64,000 nt of DNA, taken from assembly GCF_000006405.1 (NCBI RefSeq), contig NW_003205427.1, positions 182,519 through 246,518 of the forward strand, in the 5' to 3' direction. Source of the DNA: Perkinsus marinus ATCC 50983. Taxonomy: Eukaryota; Perkinsozoa; Perkinsida; Perkinsidae. The notes under the pieces were generated by a model. That model ran no database searches, was not told the origin of the DNA, and saw only the letters and a list, made by a program, of their open reading frames with translations. Made by a program: the position numbers and the translations under genes. Positions 61,525-64,000 of the stretch are shown in pieces. How positions within the stretch are numbered: the first letter of the stretch is position 1; each line of letters starts with the position of its first letter.

Positions 61525-61595
61525 GTTGCTTCGTCATCCCGAAGGTCTAATATAAGTATGAAACCCATTGAAATTTCACATAGTCACCACATATT

Positions 61596-62064
61596 CTAGA
61601 GAGGCGAAATCCGGAGTTTGATCGTCACCTTATGGCCTGGAAGCCACTTGGCTTTACTGAAGGCCTCAATGTCCTGCAAGTCATCTGGTGTAAGACTCTC
61701 TAACGTCTCAACCTAATAGAAATAAAAACACCACGTGCCGGAATCGAACCCGGGACCTTTCGCCGTACTGTGTCGTAGCCGGCGCTGATGAAATGCGCAG
61801 CTATTTCCGCCGACATCTTGTTCACGCGGAAGAAGTTGGCAACATCAATCTTCTCCCTCTGCACGTCTGGGTCCATGCTCCAAATGGCAGCAAACCCACG
61901 CAGATGCTCCGGGCTGATGATCACCAATCTCATACCACTCCTCGGCGAACGTGTCCCTACTAATAATGGCATAGCATGTCTACTATATAATGAATAGTAT
62001 TGGCCGGCTTGGTCATCTCTATCTGCCGCTCAAGGCGGTCGAAAAGCTTATGAACAGCCTCCAT
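61596..62064 (-). CDS. RIIa/Dpy-30-like dimerisation-domain protein (125 aa)
   Basis: Three exons fit by phase: 62064-61961, 61913-61757, 61712-61596 (378 nt). The N-terminal helix pair MEAVHKLFDRLERQIEMTKP then ANTIHYIVDMLCHYYPEHLR follows the RIIa/Dpy-30 pattern (helix, KP-x-N-x-I, helix), used by PKA regulatory subunits, Dpy-30 and flagellar radial-spoke proteins for docking. The rest (DVANFFRVNKMSAEIAAHFI; LTPDDLQDIEAFSKAKWLPG) is helical with no named domain. Stop TAG at 61596-61598. Intron 2 is the B-box-like intron. It may be a ciliary protein, but that is inference. Confidence 0.6.
61713..61756 (-). repeat. 44-nt intron with tRNA B-box-like core
   Basis: On the minus strand the intron starts GTCCCGGGTTCGATTCCGGC, continues ACGTGGTGTTTTTATTTCTA and ends TTAG. 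It shares GGTCC(C/T)GGTTCGATYCC, TGGTRTTT and the T-rich TTAG end with the AAMP intron at 10715-10772. Phase 0; both flanking exons are well supported. Confidence 0.6.
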
Positions 62065-62112
62065 CACATCACCTCTAACGAAAAACACTAACCCACGATA
62101 AACCGACAACAC

Positions 62113-62325
62113 TTACGTTTTCCTCTCATTCCTGCTGTTGTCTTCCACTGACGTGTTGGCCACTTCTACAGCGCTTCTCGGCGAGTTCGTGAAGGAAGAC
62201 ATATTTCCAATAGTGTACACTATGAAACTCCCCATGGTCATCGTCAACTCTACACTGTCTGTGGCTAACATAATTGCTATTATTAATATTCCCACAACAA
62301 CAAACGATGAACTTTGGAAGAACAT
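62113..62325 (-). CDS. possible small secreted/membrane protein (70 aa)
   Basis: ATG at 62325 opens FFQSSSFVVVGILIIAIMLA, a strong signal peptide or anchor, followed by TDSVELTMTMGSFIVYTIGN and a Ser/Asn-rich end. Short and without a paralogue in the window; it fits between two minus-strand genes. An overlapping ORF in another frame (62126-62332) is Cys-rich but less convincing. Confidence 0.3.
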   Translation of the reverse strand: MFFQSSSFVVVGILIIAIMLATDSVELTMTMGSFIVYTIGNMSSFTNSPRSAVEVANTSVEDNSRNERKT

Positions 62326-62375
62326 ATGCCACTGAAGTCGTTCGCCCTATACAAATCCTTAAGGGTTGCGTTCGA

Positions 62376-64000
62376 CTAGAGTATTATGAGTTCGGCATTA
62401 GGCTGTAAGCGAACCTTCCACTTGTCAAAGAGAGCTCGTAATGCCGCGATATACTTCTCCTTCAGAGCTTCAATGTCATCGCTTGTGGGATGGTCTTTCT
62501 GGGTCACTTCTATAGGCTGAAAAAGAACAACACCAACTAGGGGCTAAAACCGTTCGAGGGGAGCTGATTCAAGAAGAGTCCCCGATACCATTCCAGTGTT
62601 CAATCTAAACAATACCAAATCTTCATATAATATAAAGTTATATACAAAAAGGACCATTAGCGAAGCGAAAGGAAAAACTTGACGGACGACTTTCCCGATT
62701 ATTACCTCTCCTACTACTGTATATACCGGCCTTCTAAACGGTAGCATACCAAAGTTATATGTGAACACACCTGAGAGGAAACAGTCAAGAAAAGGACATA
62801 ATACATCACTAAAAGGAGTAGTACCTCTGCCTGAGAAAATGGGGGTAGAGAAAGTCAACTTCTTATACGACCAAGTTTGGAGCCTCCTTATCCAACTAGT
62901 GCCGCTCACTGGCTGCAAGGACGTATCCTGAGGGAAAGCAATGTGAGGAAAATATGTAAACGCGCAATAGTACTACCCATAGATCGTTCTCGCCGAAACC
63001 GAAACTAGGCACCAAGGAAGCTCCCTTTTGTATAGCAATACGGAAAAAGCCTTTACGACGACGTATTGTGAGGACGTATCTGCACTCAAAGTCGACCCTA
63101 GTTCACAATATGCTCCAACTCGCTACCGGCCAGCTTTAGTGTCTAATGCCTCAGCTGCTCCTCCTAGCACTAATACAACTGCCTGACCTGTGCAACATCG
63201 TCTATTTTAATAAGATGAATTGTGGCTACTATCCTACCTGGCACGGATAAGTACTGTTTGATCGTTTCAGCGGAGCAATCTATTATACCTTGACGCAAAA
63301 TCATTCTGACCAAAGACAAGGAATGAGTAAAGTCAACGAATTTGTTCCAGGATTACTCTCGCATAAATGGCATGTTCGTATTCACCGAGAGAGTGCAAAG
63401 CCTAGGGGTGATGCCAGGGAACTTCTGATCGAAACCTGCAGAGGGAAAAATAAATCCTTTCTCAACGTAAACGGTTGAAAGGCTCCTACCACTCGCGTCA
63501 GTGCCATAAGCTGTCGAGGCTCCAATTGAGAGAATACCATGCGGGTGATAGCCGATCATGTAACTCTTCTTTGGGGAGAAACCTAAGAATAAGCATGATA
63601 CTAGGACCAGGCGGAGGCGAGGGCGTTACTAGAGGACGCGGGTTCGTCTCGGATAAGGTGAACTGGAAAGTATTTGGCGAAGTTCCTCATAAGGGGAGAG
63701 TTGCGGAAGAACTTCCCCACAGGCCGAATATGTCGAGTATAGTATCTATGGGGCAAAACTGATACCACTCCTTCTGGAACTGCCTTACTTTGTGTCAATA
63801 TACACGTATGTTGCATAAGCTACTATGAAGGGCCAGGTGACTCTCCAATAATAGATGGCCAGGCAGGCCAGCAGCAGCGACTGAACCAATAACGAGAGCA
63901 GTTATCAACAACAGGAACTTCACAATAGACCTTTACCACTAGCTGCATTGAAAATATAAAGAGACATGCCATCATCTCCCTTCTCCTATGAGGTGGCACT
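62376..64000 (-). CDS. DGAT2: DGAT2-family acyltransferase, 5' end near window edge
   Basis: DGAT2/MOGAT enzymes make triacylglycerol in the ER membrane. The minus strand carries, from right to left, a membrane stretch (LLLACLAIYYWRVTWPFIVA, about 63810-63890), LMRNFAKYFPVHLIRDE (about 63640-63690), then MIGYHPHGILSIGAS with the HPHG active-site motif (about 63515-63559) and KFPGITPRLCTLSVNTNMPF. Further exons give WIRRLQTWSYKKLTFSTPIF and SGRGTTPFSD, then FTYNFGMLPFRRPVYTVVGE (about 62690-62775), and finally PIEVTQKDHPTSDDIEALKE then KYIAALRALFDKWKVRL with TAG at 62376-62378. All are DGAT2 landmarks in order. The start lies near or beyond 64000. Confidence 0.88.

Noticed and set aside
1-64000. 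CRISPR array, bacterial operons or an organelle segment
   Set aside because: No regularly spaced repeats; genes have spliceosomal introns throughout; the LTR elements are eukaryotic.

Overview
The window is nuclear DNA of a unicellular eukaryote. Genes lie on both strands and are cut by very short GT-AG introns (mostly about 30-90 nt), with moderate base composition. Genes for flagella or cilia (sperm-tail PG-rich repeats, an RIIa-like protein) sit beside ordinary housekeeping genes. Together with two LTR retrotransposon types and Perkinsus-like gene texture, this suggests a Perkinsus-type alveolate. That assignment is inference from gene style, not a database match.

Layout. 1-7.1 kb: poorly recognisable multi-exon genes on +, including a beta-propeller (WD-type) protein and a Ser-rich acidic protein with a 150-bp TAG microsatellite. 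8-17.7 kb: an HSBP1-like gene (-), an AAMP/SQT1 WD40 gene (+), a Qc-SNARE (+), a coiled-coil gene (+) and a PP2C phosphatase with an N-terminal acylation motif (-). 17.7-20.5 kb: no convincing genes.

20.5-44.0 kb is the most structured part. It is a direct tandem segmental duplication: copy A is about 20.52-27.32 kb and copy B about 34.32-44.03 kb. The unit holds a divergent gene pair (a minus-strand orphan and a plus-strand VTT/TMEM64-type membrane protein), an Erv1/ALR-like exon, a small secreted protein and a 51-nt near-palindrome near its right edge. Copy A alone has a 2.4-kb block with ADAT3 and the last two VTT exons. In copy B that block is replaced by 184 bp of filler, which gives the VTT paralogue a new C-terminus. 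A BEL/Pao LTR element (27987-34090, 5-bp target duplication CATGG) lies between the copies inside a host coding exon. A very young Ty3/gypsy-type element (35605-40792, 4-bp target duplication GCGT, LTRs that look identical) lies antisense inside a 55-nt intron of the copy-B VTT gene.

44-64 kb: an STPGR-repeat protein, APC10/DOC1, a BRD7/9-like bromodomain gene, a hormone-sensitive-lipase-type hydrolase crossed by a 100-N assembly gap, a 379-aa single-exon orphan, an RIIa-like 125-aa protein and a DGAT2-type acyltransferase reaching the right edge.

Dispersed features include six copies of a roughly 140-190-bp MITE-like repeat with GTGTGGGAATATATG-type ends, three short introns carrying a tRNA B-box-like core (GGTTCGATTCC), and a recurring GCGGAGCGA motif. 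Splice sites were inferred by eye. For several genes (both VTT copies, Qc-SNARE, RIIa-like) the exon lengths sum to an intact frame, which supports them. No tRNA, rRNA or CRISPR locus was found.
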